Counted from the stretch's first letter, positions 23,601 to 34,625 are shown. The stretch: 64,000 bases of DNA from Calliphora vicina (GCF_958450345.1 NC_088780.1:167444726-167508725), one strand, 5' to 3'. The notes: a model not told the origin generated them from the sequence alone. Numbers and translations are program-made.

Positions 23601-26294
23601 CTTCTTTATCAACTGACTTTCTGCTGTTAGAACCGAAAAATTCTATGTGTGCAACCGAATCATTCGATTGGCAACAAATTCGGTTGCTATCACGAATCTG
23701 TTTTCTCTGTGTACTGTTTAAATATGTAGTATTTCTACTCCTTTTTTTAAAAAAATAGTATTTCCACTCCTTATTTAAAAAAATATTATTACTACTTTTT
23801 TTATAATAGTAGTATTTCTACTCCTTTTTTCAAAAAGTAGTACTTTTACTTCTTTTTTAAGTACTACTATTTCTACTACTTTTTAAAAAGTAGTAGAAAT
23901 AGTAGTACTTCTTTTTAAAAAAAGTAGTATTTCTACTTCTTTTTAAAAAAAGTAGTATTTCTACTTCTTTTTAAAAAAAGTAGTATTTCTACTCCTTTTT
24001 TTATAATAGTAGTATTTCTAATCCTTTTTAAAAAAAGTAGTAATTTTACTTATTTTTTAAAAAAGTAGAAAGTAGTATTTCTACTACTTTTTTTAAAAAG
24101 TAGTATTTTTACTCCTTTTTTTAAAAAGTAGTATTTTTACTCCTTTTTTAAAAAAGTAGTATTTCTACTCCTTTTTTTAAAATAGTAGTATTTTTACTCC
24201 TTTTTTAAAAAAGTAGTATTTCTACTCCTTTTTTATAATAGTAGTATTTCAACTCCATTAAAAAAGTAGTACTTTTACTTCTTTTTTAAAAATGTGGTAT
24301 TTTCACTACTTTTTAAAAAAAGTAGTATTTCTACTGCTTTTTTTTAAAAAAGTAGTATTTCTACTACTTTTGTTAAAAAGTAGTATTTTCAATACGTTCT
24401 TTAACACATTGACTGCCACGTCGGACACATATGTGTGACACTGCACTATGCGGTTTACGCCACGTCGGACACATATGTCTGACACGACCTTTATTCTCTC
24501 TAGCCATGTCAGACAATAGTGATGGATTTTAAGAATTTTTTCGATGTTGTCTGGAAGTTCCTCATCAAAACTGTAATATTCACATTCTTCATCACTTTCT
24601 GAACTTGTACTGAGTATTTTTTCTAAATCAGTATCTCATAAAAAATTCTTTTTCGCCATTTCGTAAGACCCTCTTATTTATAAAAAAAATCTGTTTCTAA
24701 GCAGATTAATTCCAATATTGACGTTTTTGAAGAGATTACGCAAAGAAAATGCTGTGGCCCCAAGCATCTTATTTGCTGAAAGTGCCTTGGCAGTCAATGT
24801 GTTAAAAAAGTAGTATATATTTCTAATACGTTTTTTTAAAAAGTAGTATTTTTACTCCATTTTTAAAAAAGTAGTATTTCTACTCCTTTTTTTAGAAATG
24901 TAGTATTTCTACTCCTTTTTTTTAACAAAAAAAAAATATTTCTATTCCTTTTTCTAAAAAAGTACTATTTCTACTCCATTTTTTTAAAATAGTAATATTA
25001 TATTTAAAGGAAAAGTAGTATTTATAATCCTTTTTTTAAAAAGTTGTATTTCTACTCCTTTTTTTAAAAAAAGTAATACATATTTACTCCATTTTTTTAA
25101 AAAAGTAATATTTCTACTCCTTTTTTCAAAAAGTAATATTTCTACTACATTTTTTTTAAGAAAAATAATATTTCTACTCCTTTTTTTAAAAAAAAGTAGT
25201 AGAAAAGTAGTAGAAAAAAAAAATTAAAAATTTTTTTTTTACAAAATTTTGAAAAAAAATTATTTTATTATTGGAGCATAAACTGCTCAAATACTTTGAT
25301 ATATTATATGTTTAACTTACTAATTGTCCTCTTTTCCTCAACAACAGACTATAGACGTTATAGCGCCACCCATATTATTTGGTTTATATGACGCCCCCAT
25401 GTCACAACCGCTAAAAATGCGCAACAATGGTCACACAGGTATTTATTACACTTTTCTTTTGCTTAAGTAAAACCAAAACTTAAATTTCATGCCACCAATA
25501 TCTCTCATTCATTTATTGAAAGTTGAATTTAATGTACCACCGACGGTATTGGGTGACAAGCCATTCATAACGGGCGGCATATTGGATGACATCTACGAAG
25601 TGGAACAGGTGCATTTTCATTGGGGCTCAACCCTGCGCAAGGGTTCCGAACATGTGCTAAATGGTCATCAATACGATATAGAAATGCATATTGTGCATAG
25701 AAATAAAAAATATGACAACATGAAGACGGCAATACATTTTGAGGATGGTGTGACAGTGGTCGGGGTTTTATTTAAGGTGGTAAAGGTAAGTAATCTTTGT
25801 TTGTATAGCTTCAATATATAAAATAACAAGTAACATAATTATTTATATAGACCGATCAGGTGTATTATCCCGGCTTAAATGTGGTCTATAGTAATTTACC
25901 AAATGTGCAGCAATTTAACTCTTCCTCTACGGCAGAAGAACTAATAAGTTTGGGTTCATTGTTGGGCAACATAAATCGTGAAGATTTCTATACCTACCAG
26001 GGCTCATTGACAACGCCACCTTGTGCGGAATCGGTAACCTGGGTAATATTTTCGGATATTTTGCCAATTTCCTATAGAGAAGTAAGTAATATTTTTATAA
26101 ACATTTTTAAATTAACTTTATAAATATTTTTTGTTTTTTTTTAAATTTGTTTTCAGTTACCAAAATTCTGGGATGTTTTAGATGAACATGGCAAGAACTT
26201 TGTCAATGTTAGACCCATACAAAATAATGGTTTCCGCAAGATCTATCATCGTAAACCTCTGTTTAGATTTAAATATTTTGGCTGGCAAAAGTAA
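17589..26294 (+). CDS. Secreted alpha-carbonic anhydrase, gene 2 (six exons)
   Basis: Joined exons 17589-17652, 22926-23020, 25348-25438, 25523-25785, 25851-26081 and 26157-26294 give 882 nt (293 aa). This is the tandem paralogue of the gene at 2399-10555: exons 1, 3 and 4 are the same length (64, 91 and 263 nt) and the domain order is the same. Seen: a leucine-rich signal-like start (RLLFLLPLA, residues 12-20), QSPI (44-47), NNGH with shuttle His82, HFHWG with zinc ligands His114 and His116, SEH to EMHIVH with ligand His139, and the complete gate LTTPPC with Thr225. Cys39 and Cys229 fit the disulfide of extracellular forms. The last intron (26082-26156) is absent from gene 1. Intron 1 is 5.3 kb with two mariner remnants; intron 2 is mostly hairpin satellite. 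Expected to be an active extracellular enzyme. Physiological role and tissue cannot be read from sequence. Confidence 0.92.
18940..19700 (-). mobile_element. Mariner copy 5, decayed, in carbonic anhydrase 2 intron 1
   Basis: The antisense of the mariner C-terminal region is at 18940-19030, the catalytic region at 19075-19125 and the N-terminal part at 19373-19555 (frame-shifted). The terminal region ends near 19690 in TTCAATAACTAACTGAG. Internal deletions are evident. Confidence 0.7.
20825..21400 (-). mobile_element. Mariner copy 6, decayed, in carbonic anhydrase 2 intron 1
   Basis: The minus strand reads MARYETVIFHHDS near 20920-20966. Upstream parts are recognisable to about 21400 (GASSAAISKRL-like antisense). 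A partial copy of the 13759 MITE follows it at 21405-21475. Confidence 0.7.
21405..21475. mobile_element. Partial copy of the 13759 MITE (inverted)
   Basis: Contains CACTTAGGTTTTTGACAACT and GAGTTTCCGCTCTATG, the inverse of 13762-13835. Confidence 0.65.
21823..22168 (-). other. Uncharacterised open frame with a splice acceptor, inside carbonic anhydrase 2 intron 1
   Basis: On the minus strand CACCCTTGCAG is followed by an open frame to a TAG at 21823, about 115 codons and longer than most chance frames here. It contains GRFESSISSKQFLQNQG and later FSKTDASFLNLKMM, and resembles no transposase or domain I recognise. It is Ser-, Asn- and Lys-rich, without membrane segments. It could be the last exon of a lineage-specific gene nested on the opposite strand of the 5.3-kb intron, or simply a chance frame. 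No convincing upstream exon was found. Confidence 0.25.
22926..23020 (+). CDS. Carbonic anhydrase 2, exon 2
   Basis: Follows TTTATAG and ends at GTAAGT. It encodes the EWFNEFPQC...QSPI segment. It is 95 nt, one codon shorter than exon 2 of gene 1. Confidence 0.87.
23465..23711. mobile_element. CACAGAG MITE, intact copy
   Basis: Inverted ends of about 50 bp, starting CACAGAGAAAACAGATTCGT, flanked by TA at 23463-23464 and 23712-23713. It is inserted in the first units of the hairpin satellite. It is the reference copy for four other occurrences in the window. The TA duplication fits the Tc1/mariner superfamily. Confidence 0.85.
24401..24805. mobile_element. piggyBac-derived non-autonomous element
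   Basis: Flanked by TTAA on each side, with inverted ends CACATTGACTGCCA and TGGCAGTCAATGTG. Subterminal CACGTCGGACACATATGTG occurs twice. The minus strand from 24659 encodes MAKKNFL, a stop, then DLEKILSTSSESDEE, an acidic N-terminus like that of piggyBac transposases. The TTAA target and this residue pattern support the class. Confidence 0.75.
25348..25438 (+). CDS. Carbonic anhydrase 2, exon 3
   Basis: Follows CAACAACAG and ends at a GTATTT donor. It ends in RNNGHT, which supplies shuttle His82. Confidence 0.88.
25523..25785 (+). CDS. Carbonic anhydrase 2, exon 4 (zinc site)
   Basis: Follows ATTGAAAG and ends at GTAAGT. It supplies the three zinc histidines and Glu126. The open frame continues back through the short intron, so the acceptor was set by matching gene 1. 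Confidence 0.92.
25851..26081 (+). CDS. Carbonic anhydrase 2, exon 5
   Basis: Follows TTTATATAG and ends at GTAAGT. It encodes LTTPPCAESVTW, the substrate gate. Confidence 0.92.
26157..26294 (+). CDS. Carbonic anhydrase 2, exon 6 (last)
   Basis: Follows TTTTCAG. It encodes LPKFWDVLD, the conserved NVRPIQ strand and a basic, aromatic C-terminus, then TAA. Possible AATAAA signals lie at 26462-26472. Confidence 0.88.
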   Translation, partial: LPKFWDVLDEHGKNFVNVRPIQNNGFRKIYHRKPLFRFKYFGWQK

Positions 26295-26472
26295 ATTTAA
26301 TATTAATATTTTCGAATTTATTTATATATAAGGTATATTATAACGATTTACAATATATTTTATTAGATTTATGTTTTTTTATATAAAAAAGTATTAAGTA
26401 TATTTAGCCAAATATATTATTGTATTATAACAAATTATAATATGAAATTTAACTTAATTTAAATAAAATAAA

Positions 26473-26929
26473 ATATTTTTTATGTTAATTTGTCTTTTGT
26501 TGCCATTCATAGGCTTTTTTTACAGCTTAGGCTTTTAAAGTCAATTTAATTTAGTCTGAAACTAAAGTAGTCCAAGTTCAGCTGAATGTATTTGATTCTG
26601 GTCCATTGTTTTTTTATTTGTTTAAAAGTATGAAGCCACTTCAGCTGTTGGAAGTTATGTTTTGTAAAAAAAAACTAAAATCATCAACAAAAAGTAAGTA
26701 AATGGAGGCAAATGATTTATATCCCAATTAAAATGTCTCTTTTTATTAGGTGATTATGGCTGTAATTTTGAGTGTCCAAATAAGTAAGTAAAAATACATC
26801 ATGTATGCAGATGACTTTATTGTTTTATTATTTTATTATTTATTATTTGAACAAAAACCAATTTGCTTACACAGCGAAGAATTATAATTGAAATCTTTAT
26901 TGAAATAAGAACTAATTAAAGCTGGATTA
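26473..26929. other. Downstream of carbonic anhydrase 2, no feature
   Basis: AT-rich, nothing recognised. Confidence 0.4.
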
Positions 26930-28422
26930 TTTGTATACCCACCTCAAAAATGATGGGAAGTGTATTGATTTTGTCATTCCGTTTGTAACACAAAATATTT
27001 GTCGCATACCTACACTAGTATACCTGTATATGGGTCCTCATAAGATTCTAAGACGATCTAGTTATGTCCGTCCGTCTGTCTGTTGAAAATACGATAGGGC
27101 CCAAACGAAAGGATACAAATACACTCTTTTAATAAACTTTGTTTGGTTTTAAAAATGGGCAATATCGGTCCTAGTCCCCATACACATGTCTCCCGGAAAA
27201 CTTTGTCAGCAGCCATAAATATCATAATATTAATAGGCAAGTCGATTTCTTTAGACCCCTTTTACTCTCACATTATACATTCAATTTGGGCCATTTTAAA
27301 GGGATTTATTCACAGAAGTGCAGAATATATATTTTATTGAAATCGGTTCAGTTTTTTAGGAGTTATAAGCGTTTAAAGATGTTACTAACACATATGCAAA
27401 AACGTGTACATGTGAACCTTAAGCTAAAATGTAAACAAAGCAATGCATGTTTGTCCAATTTGTTGTTGTAAATAAATAAGAGAAACAATTAAACTGTATT
27501 GATTTCGCTCTGTTTTAAGTGAGAGTTGTTATAGAAAACAAAGAAGAAGACTTTAGTAATTTAAAGTCACAAAAATATATTTTGAAGGTGCTTTTCTTAT
27601 TTTCTAACTCCCATATGCATAAACAATTTTTTAAATTGATCAAAATTAAACAAAATTTCCATTCAAAATTTCTTTTATAAACCTTTGACAAATTTAAAAA
27701 CTGTTTATGCATATGTGGGGTGGCGGGGTAAATATGTAATTGTACATGAGTAAATATTTATTTTTAATATGTGCAGAACTATAATTGTGACGGTTTTCAA
27801 ACTTTATACGAATCTATTACTTATCACTGCATGAAGTTTAATCAAAAAATGGGACGGGTCGGAATAAATGGTGAGTCCCCTCCCACTCAAAGTAAATAGA
27901 TGTTTCTAAATATTTTGTGAACTATAATTGCAAGATTCTTCAAACTTTCGTTTCGCTGAAATTGTTCGGGATTGAAATAGTGGGCGTGGCTTACCCTATA
28001 CAAAGTATATAATTCATTTCGAATATCTGTAGAACTATAATTATAAAAGTCTTTAAACTTTTAGCGAATTAATTTCTTATTACTGTGCGGAGTTTAGCTG
28101 AATATAGACGGAATTAGATTAGAGGGCATAGCACCTTAAATGGGAGGGGTCGGAAAAGGATGTGAGTCACGTCCCATACAAAGTAATAATTACAAGGTTC
28201 TTCAAACTTTGTATGCATAGCTCCCTTACAATTTTACACAGATTGGTTGAAAATGGTCGGGATTGCATTAGTAGTTGTGGCACAAAGTAAATAATTAATT
28301 TTGAATATCTGGAGAACTAACTATAATTCTAAAAGTATTTAAACTCTGTATCAATCAATTTATTGCCATTCTACGGAGGTTAGCTAAAAACGAATTTATT
28401 CCTTTTCCCTGTTCGAAGTTTA
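26930..28422 (+). mobile_element. Mini-me-like repeat, second subfamily, with internal degenerate tandem units
   Basis: Starts TATACCCACC, then TTTTGTCATTCCGTTTGTAA, the TCCGTCCGTCTGTCTG microsatellite and GATAGGGCCCAAACGAAAGG. From 27775 to 28360 a degenerate unit of roughly 120-170 bp beginning AACTATAATTG and containing CTTCAAACTTT recurs at least four times. The 5' part also occurs at 33706 and, inverted, at 45010. Confidence 0.55.
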
Positions 28423-28426
28423 GCTA

Positions 28427-28520
28427 CACAGAGAAAACAGATTCGTGATAGCAACCAAATTTGTAGCCAATCGAATGATTCTACAGTAGTGACCTAATTT
28501 TACAGTTATGGCTACAAAGT
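28427..28520. mobile_element. CACAGAG MITE, left half only
   Basis: Begins at a TA with CACAGAGAAAACAGATTCGT and stops after TTTTACAGTTATGGCTACAA. The right half is missing at the junction with the next mini-me-like repeat. Confidence 0.7.
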
Positions 28521-28529
28521 TGTCCCTGG

Positions 28530-29117
28530 TCCCCATATATGGCCCCCCTCTGGAAATAACTTAAATATTCATAATTGTAGTTATAGACAGAGTCGTCGAT
28601 GTATACATGTCCGTCTGTCCGTCAATATCAATATATCGGGAATTATCGGTTGCTATTTAAAATCGACAAAATCGGACCACAAATGGCTGAGATATAAGGA
28701 AAAAAACCGGGACAACCTTGATTTTTGCCCTATTTTTGATCTATATCTGGATTACTAAGCCATTAATATAGACAATATGGATATCTAATGATAGATATTT
28801 CAAAGTCCATTGCAACGATGTATATAGGGCTATAGTAAGTTGGACCTACAATGGGTCAAAATCGTGAAAAATATTTTTTAACCCGAATTTTTTTTTCTCC
28901 AAAAATTTTTTTTTTGTTAAAAAATCCTTTTACCAAAAAGAAAATTTTTTAAAAATTTAAAACAATTTGGAAAAATTTTTTTTTTTTAAAAATTAAAAAA
29001 AAAAATATTTTGTTTAAATAAAAATATTTAAAAAAAAAAATAATTTTAAGTATAATTTGGTGAAGGGTATACATATAAGATTCGGCACAACCGAATATAG
29101 CTCTCTTACATGTTTTT
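28530..29117 (+). mobile_element. Mini-me-like repeat
   Basis: Contains ATGTCCGTCTGTCCGTC, TTGGACCTACAATGGGTC, a long A/T homopolymer section and the 3' end TAAGATTCGGCACAACCGAA. The 5' end is lost. Confidence 0.65.
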
Positions 29118-29784
29118 AATTATACGTATTAGATTTATTAAAAATCCCAAGTTTTTTTTTAATGTCTGCTATTTAATTGAAAGAATTACTTTCTATTATT
29201 GTTGTGGTTTATTTAAATATTAACAATTTAAAAATTTAGATTAAAAAATAAATTAAAAATATCCAAAAATACTACCAGGCCGGTTCTTGATTTAATATAA
29301 ATAATGTTAATTACTATTTAGTGGATTTCCCCTCAAATATATTAAACATTAATTATTTAAAATTGTTTGTCTTAAATATTCCGGGATAAAAATACCAAAT
29401 TTTTTTGGTGTAAAACAAAAATAACAAATTCACTAGTTTAATTAATCTTTCTGTTTTACTTAAACTCTATAAATCATTGATAAAAACATGTCTAGCAAAT
29501 ATTTAGCGAACTTTAGTCAAATGACGCAATAATGAGTAGACAAAAAATTTTAACATAAATTTGCTTAATTAGCATTAATTTATTTATGTATCTTTCTTTC
29601 ATGCATATATTTAACAAATAAAGAAACAAATATCTGCATACTTATCATTTTTAAACATCATTTTAGAATTAGAAAAACTGTTTTTCAAAGATGTTAATAT
29701 TTCAGAAAGTGATAAAAGTTTGATAAATGGTTTAAGCAGTCAACTATTTTTAAAAGTTCTTGAAAAGCTTTATATAAACAAATC

Positions 29785-30437
29785 AATTTGTCATTCCGTT
29801 TGTAATTTCTACATTCTTCATTTGCGACTCCACAAAGTATATACATTCTGGATAGTTATAGATAACGGAGTCGATATATATGTACATTTCCGTATGTATG
29901 TTGATATCAACTTTCCGTAGCCGCCGAATAACTTACATAGATCAGAATATATATCCGCTACAGACCCGGTTCGGTTGCTATTTGAAATCGAAAAAATTTC
30001 CCACAAATAGATATAAAGAAAAAACCAGAACAACCTCGATTTTTGACCTATTTTTCATCTATATCTGGATTACTAAGTTATGAATATACACAATATGGAT
30101 AACAAATGATAGATATTTTAAAGACCTTTTTAACTGCTTATATAAGGTCATAGTATGTCGGACCGACAATGGGTAAAAATCGGGAAAATATTGTTCAACA
30201 CGAATTTTTTTCACCCAAAAAATTTTTTGTCATAATATTTTTTTCACTAATAAATTAAACAATTTTCTTTTAATTATTTTAAAATTTGAACTAAAAAAAT
30301 TTTTTGTAATAAAATCATTTCACTTATAAATTTAAAAAAATTTGAATTTTGTTTACCTAAAAATATTTAAAATTTTTAATTTAAAGTATAATTTTGTGAA
30401 GGGTATATAAGATTCGGCACAACCGAATATAGTTTTA
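29785..30437 (+). mobile_element. Mini-me-like repeat
   Basis: Runs from TTTGTCATTCCGTTTGTAAT through CCACAAAGTATATACATTC to TATAAGATTCGGCACAACCG. It has lost the microsatellite expansion (CCGTATGTATG). Confidence 0.65.
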
Positions 30438-31623
30438 AATCCTTTGTTTTAAAACCATCATAATCCCTTGGTTTGGATAAGAAAATCCAATTAAATTAAA
30501 TACTATCATTTATTTAATTTAAAAATTTGTAAGTAAATGCATACTATTGCTGATTGTTTGTTTTAATTTGCAGCTCTAATCAGTTTTCATGAATGTGTTT
30601 AGGCAGACTAAATTAATATTCATTCATTCATTGATTTGTGTTGTTTTGTCTGTCAATCAGTCGATGTGTCTCTGTATTATTTGTTTCTTTTTTTAATGCA
30701 TAATTTATATATTTGTATTTCTCTTTTGTTTAGGGCCACCTAAGGTATTAATAATTTAGACTTGTTATTTTATTTTTTTGTAAATTTATATTAAAGCAAC
30801 TTTGCACTTATTTAAACCACAACATTATTTGTTTATAGCAATAACAATCATAATGGCATAAAATTGTATGTTGCAACAGATGATATACAATAATATAAAA
30901 AATGTTGCAATAAAAAACAAAAAAAAAAAAATAAAACTAAAACAAAACAGTTGGGTGTCAAAAATGATTGAAAAAGCCCCAAATTAGAGGTTATTTTATT
31001 ATATTTCTTTGTATTTATTTGCATTTAACAATACTAACTAACCTTTGTTCCAGATGATATCTCACAATCTCAATCAAGTGTAAAACACTCAAGTTGTGAT
31101 TATTTTTACATTTTCAAAACCGCACTCATTATGAGACATCTAAATGGAGTATGAGAAAAAAACTTATAAAATACAATATGAGTATGTATTATTAATTAAT
31201 TAATGTTATGTCTATTTCTATGCTATACATTGATACATTGGGATCAGCATCTCAATTCGGACTACTTTATAAATCTTGTTCTCATGTTAATCAAAGTATT
31301 TTCTGATAATTCCACTAAATCTTAGAGACAGACCAGATCATGCTGAGGCTCATACCAATACATCTTAGTCTGCGCTCTTGTATTGCTCAACATAGAACAT
31401 TTTGTACTGATTCCTTCTCATCTTCATTCTGCCATCATCTGCATAAATTATAACATGGCTAAACAGTAGATTCTGACAAATTTCCAATCATAAAATGCCC
31501 AGTAAGTATACCTACCTAGATCAAAGTGAGTCCTGGTCCTTTTCCGTAACAGAGCATTTTCGATATTCTACAACGCCCTCTCATCCATAATATTCGATAC
31601 GTCAACTCATACTAACTCGACAC
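30438..31623. other. Intergenic stretch without recognised features
   Basis: AT-rich; no coding frame, RNA or known repeat was identified. Confidence 0.4.
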
Positions 31624-32055
31624 TAGAGTGTCCAAAAAACAGGCTAATTTAAAAACCCGTTTTCACCGGTTTTCATTAGTATCTTTTAAAAAAACCGATT
31701 ATCCGGTTTCGGTTTTTGTCTTCAAAAAAACCGGTTAACCGGTTTATTTAATTCAATATGGAAAATATGCTAATTTAAAAGTTTTGAATTCTTAAGGCAA
31801 TTATTTTATATATGTATGTATTTTACGAAATGCTACAATTTTCTATAGAATTAATCAATATTTTTAAAAATGGTATCAAAATTTTTCAAAAATATGTTGA
31901 AATGAGCTTTTGAAAATATATATTTCATTAAAACCGGTTAACCGTCTTACAAAAACCGGTTTTTCAAACAACCGAAATGTTAAAGAAAACCGAAACCGGT
32001 CGAGTTTACAAATGTGAAAAAACCGGTTGGCCGGTTTTCGGTTTTGGATACTCTA
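31624..32055. mobile_element. hAT-type MITE of reiterated AACCGGTT motifs
   Basis: Begins TAGAGTGTCCAAAA and ends TTTTGGATACTCTA. It is flanked by CTCGACAC (31616-31623) and CTCGACAT (32056-32063), a 7/8 target duplication. Both arms carry several AACCGGTT words around an AT-rich centre. Confidence 0.7.
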
Positions 32056-32282
32056 CTCGACATGTTGTTGTCTAAACTGTATCAGATAATGATTGAAATT
32101 TAGATAACATTTCGAACTTATCTAGATAAAATAAGCTCAATCAGTGATCACTCATATTTAATACCAAGAATAGATTTTTAGTATAAATAAACTCAAATAT
32201 CTTAAATCGTTAATAAATTCGTATATACTCTGATTCTAAATAAAATAAGCTCAATCTGTGATCGCTCCAAATCCACTTTTAT

Positions 32283-32403
32283 GTGCTGTTTTTATAATAC
32301 AAGCGAGTACTTTGTGTTAAAATTTGACATGTATGTTTTTGTTACAATAACAAACATGTAAATTAACCACTCAAAGTACTCACTTGTATTATAAAAACAG
32401 CAC
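32283..32403. mobile_element. GTGCTGTTTTT MITE, copy 1
   Basis: Inverted arms of about 45 bp: GTGCTGTTTTTATAATACAA on the left and TTGTATTATAAAAACAGCAC on the right. A related copy lies at 47353-47479. Confidence 0.75.
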
Positions 32404-33108
32404 ATTATTATAAAAAACTCAAAAATCTGCATAAACAGTTTGGTATTTTTTTGAAATATGAATTTTAGTCAGGCAATTGATAGTCCTTTGTTCGTGGACT
32501 TTAGGTATTTTGCACGCATCTTTTAAAATAATGATATTAAAATATGAACTTTGAACCTTTAATCGGTCGTAACTTTAAAAAGTACCAAACACGTTTCTGC
32601 TTTATTTTGATCAGTTATTAGTCAGTACCTAACCCTATGTATTCGAATTAGTTGATGTATTTCGCAGATGGGTAACCTACAGTCATACTTAATATGTTTT
32701 GGCTAGACGAAGTTGAGATATCCTTTGTTAACGTTACTCTTTTAAAATTTCATTATTTCTAATAAAAATGGCCAAAATACTATTATTACCTTCTTCCCTA
32801 AAGGGTTTAAATTTTTAATGTCTGCTTTTTTTTTAGGTTAGATGAATTAGTGTATTAAAATTTTACTATGTATTACTATCTAATTCATTCGAATTACAGA
32901 AATCCCCCTTTACTGGATGCACTTTGCATAAGAGGAACCTACAGTTTTGTCTGGACGAAGATAAATCAGTCAGTTTAGTAATGTTACTTTTTTAAAATTC
33001 AAATTTTCAAATACTTCTGTCAATATAAAACGAAAAAGTTTATCAATACAGTCAAATGACAAATTACTTGGTAGGCAACAATTATAAACTATAGTAGAAC
33101 TAAAGTTA

Positions 33109-33261
33109 GACCCCTTTCACACTAGGCAATTTAGTTGCGCAAGTCTCTTGTGTTTGTTGATGCCAGAGGTAATGTCGGGTTAAGGAGACGAAAATTTAGC
33201 ATGCAATTTTGTTGTTGGGCAAGAGACTTGCGCAACTAAATTGCCTAGTGTGAAAGGGGTC
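33109..33261. mobile_element. GACCCCTTTCACAC MITE, intact
   Basis: Inverted ends of over 40 bp, beginning GACCCCTTTCACACTAGGCA and ending in the exact inverse, flanked by TA on each side. The near-perfect arms imply recent insertion. Only copy in the window. Confidence 0.8.
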
Positions 33262-33705
33262 TAAGTAAATTGTTTGTGTGAACAAAATGTCAAACTCAAT
33301 ATTTTTATTTAAACAACGTTTGTCTATAACTCGTATATACAAAAAAAACTTGATATCTAATACAAATACAAATTCTAAGTTATTTAATTTATTATTGCGT
33401 CTCCTCCTTTAACTAAAAAAAATAAAAATTTTGGGTTTTGAACTCTCTATGCAGAGAAAATAATGGGAATTTTGGTAAAATTAAGTCCGGGAGAAATATT
33501 AATCTAAAAATACAAGAATACAATATTCTTTTATTTATTAACTCACCTTTTTTGATCAGTTGAAGAAAATATATCATTAATTCCACCGTACATCATCACC
33601 TAAAAGTTTACCTTCAGATTTAGTTAATTTTTGACACAATTAAACACTATGGAGCCATTTATTTCATATTTACACGTCACTACCAATTACTTTGTTCGGT
33701 TATTT

Positions 33706-34625
33706 GCATACCCGTCATAAGGGGGGTATATAGATTTTGTCATTCCGTTTGTAACATATCGAAATATTCATCGCAGACCCAGAAAAGTATATATATATAT
33801 GTATTCTGGGTACTCATAAGATTCTAAGACGATCTATGTGCGTCTGTCTATTGAAAACACGATAGGGCCCAAACGAAAGTAGCTAGCCTGAAATTTTTTC
33901 ACAAAAACTTGGTATTGAAAATGGGCAATATCGGTCCATTATTACACCTAGGCCCCATACAAATGTCCCATCGACTGGAATATAAGACTTCTAAGTCTTT
34001 TGTATAGAACAACAAACTAATAAATTCTGATTGAGCAGTAATAAATATGTTGATTATACGGCAATCATGCTACAGTTTTGCACAAATTAGTTCTAAGTAC
34101 TCTGAAATTACACTCTAAAATATGTCGAAAATCGAACAACATTTGTTCAAGGTCCCCATACAATGTCCCTAGAAGAATATGACTTGAACATTCATAATTG
34201 TCGTGTAATAGTTAATATTGCGATGAAATTGGACATAATCATGTTTTATACGAACCTAAATCTTTCTTTCTACCACTTTTGTGAGGATCGGTTCATAATT
34301 GACCCTACCCCCCATATAACACTTATATCAGAAACATATTTTATTGTCAATAAATGAAAAAAAAATACCCACATATTGGCGGTGGGTATACAAGATTCGG
34401 CATTTGCGACCCCACAAAGTATATACATATATTCCGGATCGTTATAGATAGCGAAGTCCATTGCAACGATGTATATAAGGCTGTATTATTTTGGACCTAC
34501 AATGGGCCAAAATCAGGAAAAATATTTTAAAAATTAAAAAAAATGGAAAAAAAACAATTTCGAATTTTTTTTTTAAAAATTCTCCAAAAAAAATTTTGAA
34601 AAAAAAATTGTACGTGTTGGAATTT
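33706..34625 (+). mobile_element. Mini-me-like repeats, two subfamilies abutting
   Basis: 33706-34375 is the second subfamily (TTTTGTCATTCCGTTTGTAA, GATAGGGCCCAAACGAAAG). 34376-34625 is a deleted copy of the first subfamily joining GCGACCCCACAAAGTATATA to TTGCAACGATGTATATAAGG. Confidence 0.6.

Larger units (their letters stand above)
23440..25235. repeat. Hairpin-unit satellite filling carbonic anhydrase 2 intron 2
   Basis: Dozens of units of about 30 bp of the form AAAAAGTAGTATTTCTACTC followed by a T run. Each unit is itself an inverted repeat (GTAG...CTAC, A run...T run). The array is interrupted by a MITE (23465-23711) and a piggyBac-like element (24401-24805). Exon 3 begins only 113 bp after it. 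Confidence 0.85.

Noticed and set aside
23713..25235. Regularly spaced palindromic repeats that could suggest a CRISPR array
   Set aside because: Spacers are T/A runs, not unique, and the setting is a fly intron. It is a satellite.
32570..33060. Possible tandem duplication (ATTCGAATTA, GTAACCTACAG or GGAACCTACAG, GTTACT words)
   Set aside because: Similarity was too weak by eye to fix boundaries. A self-alignment would decide.
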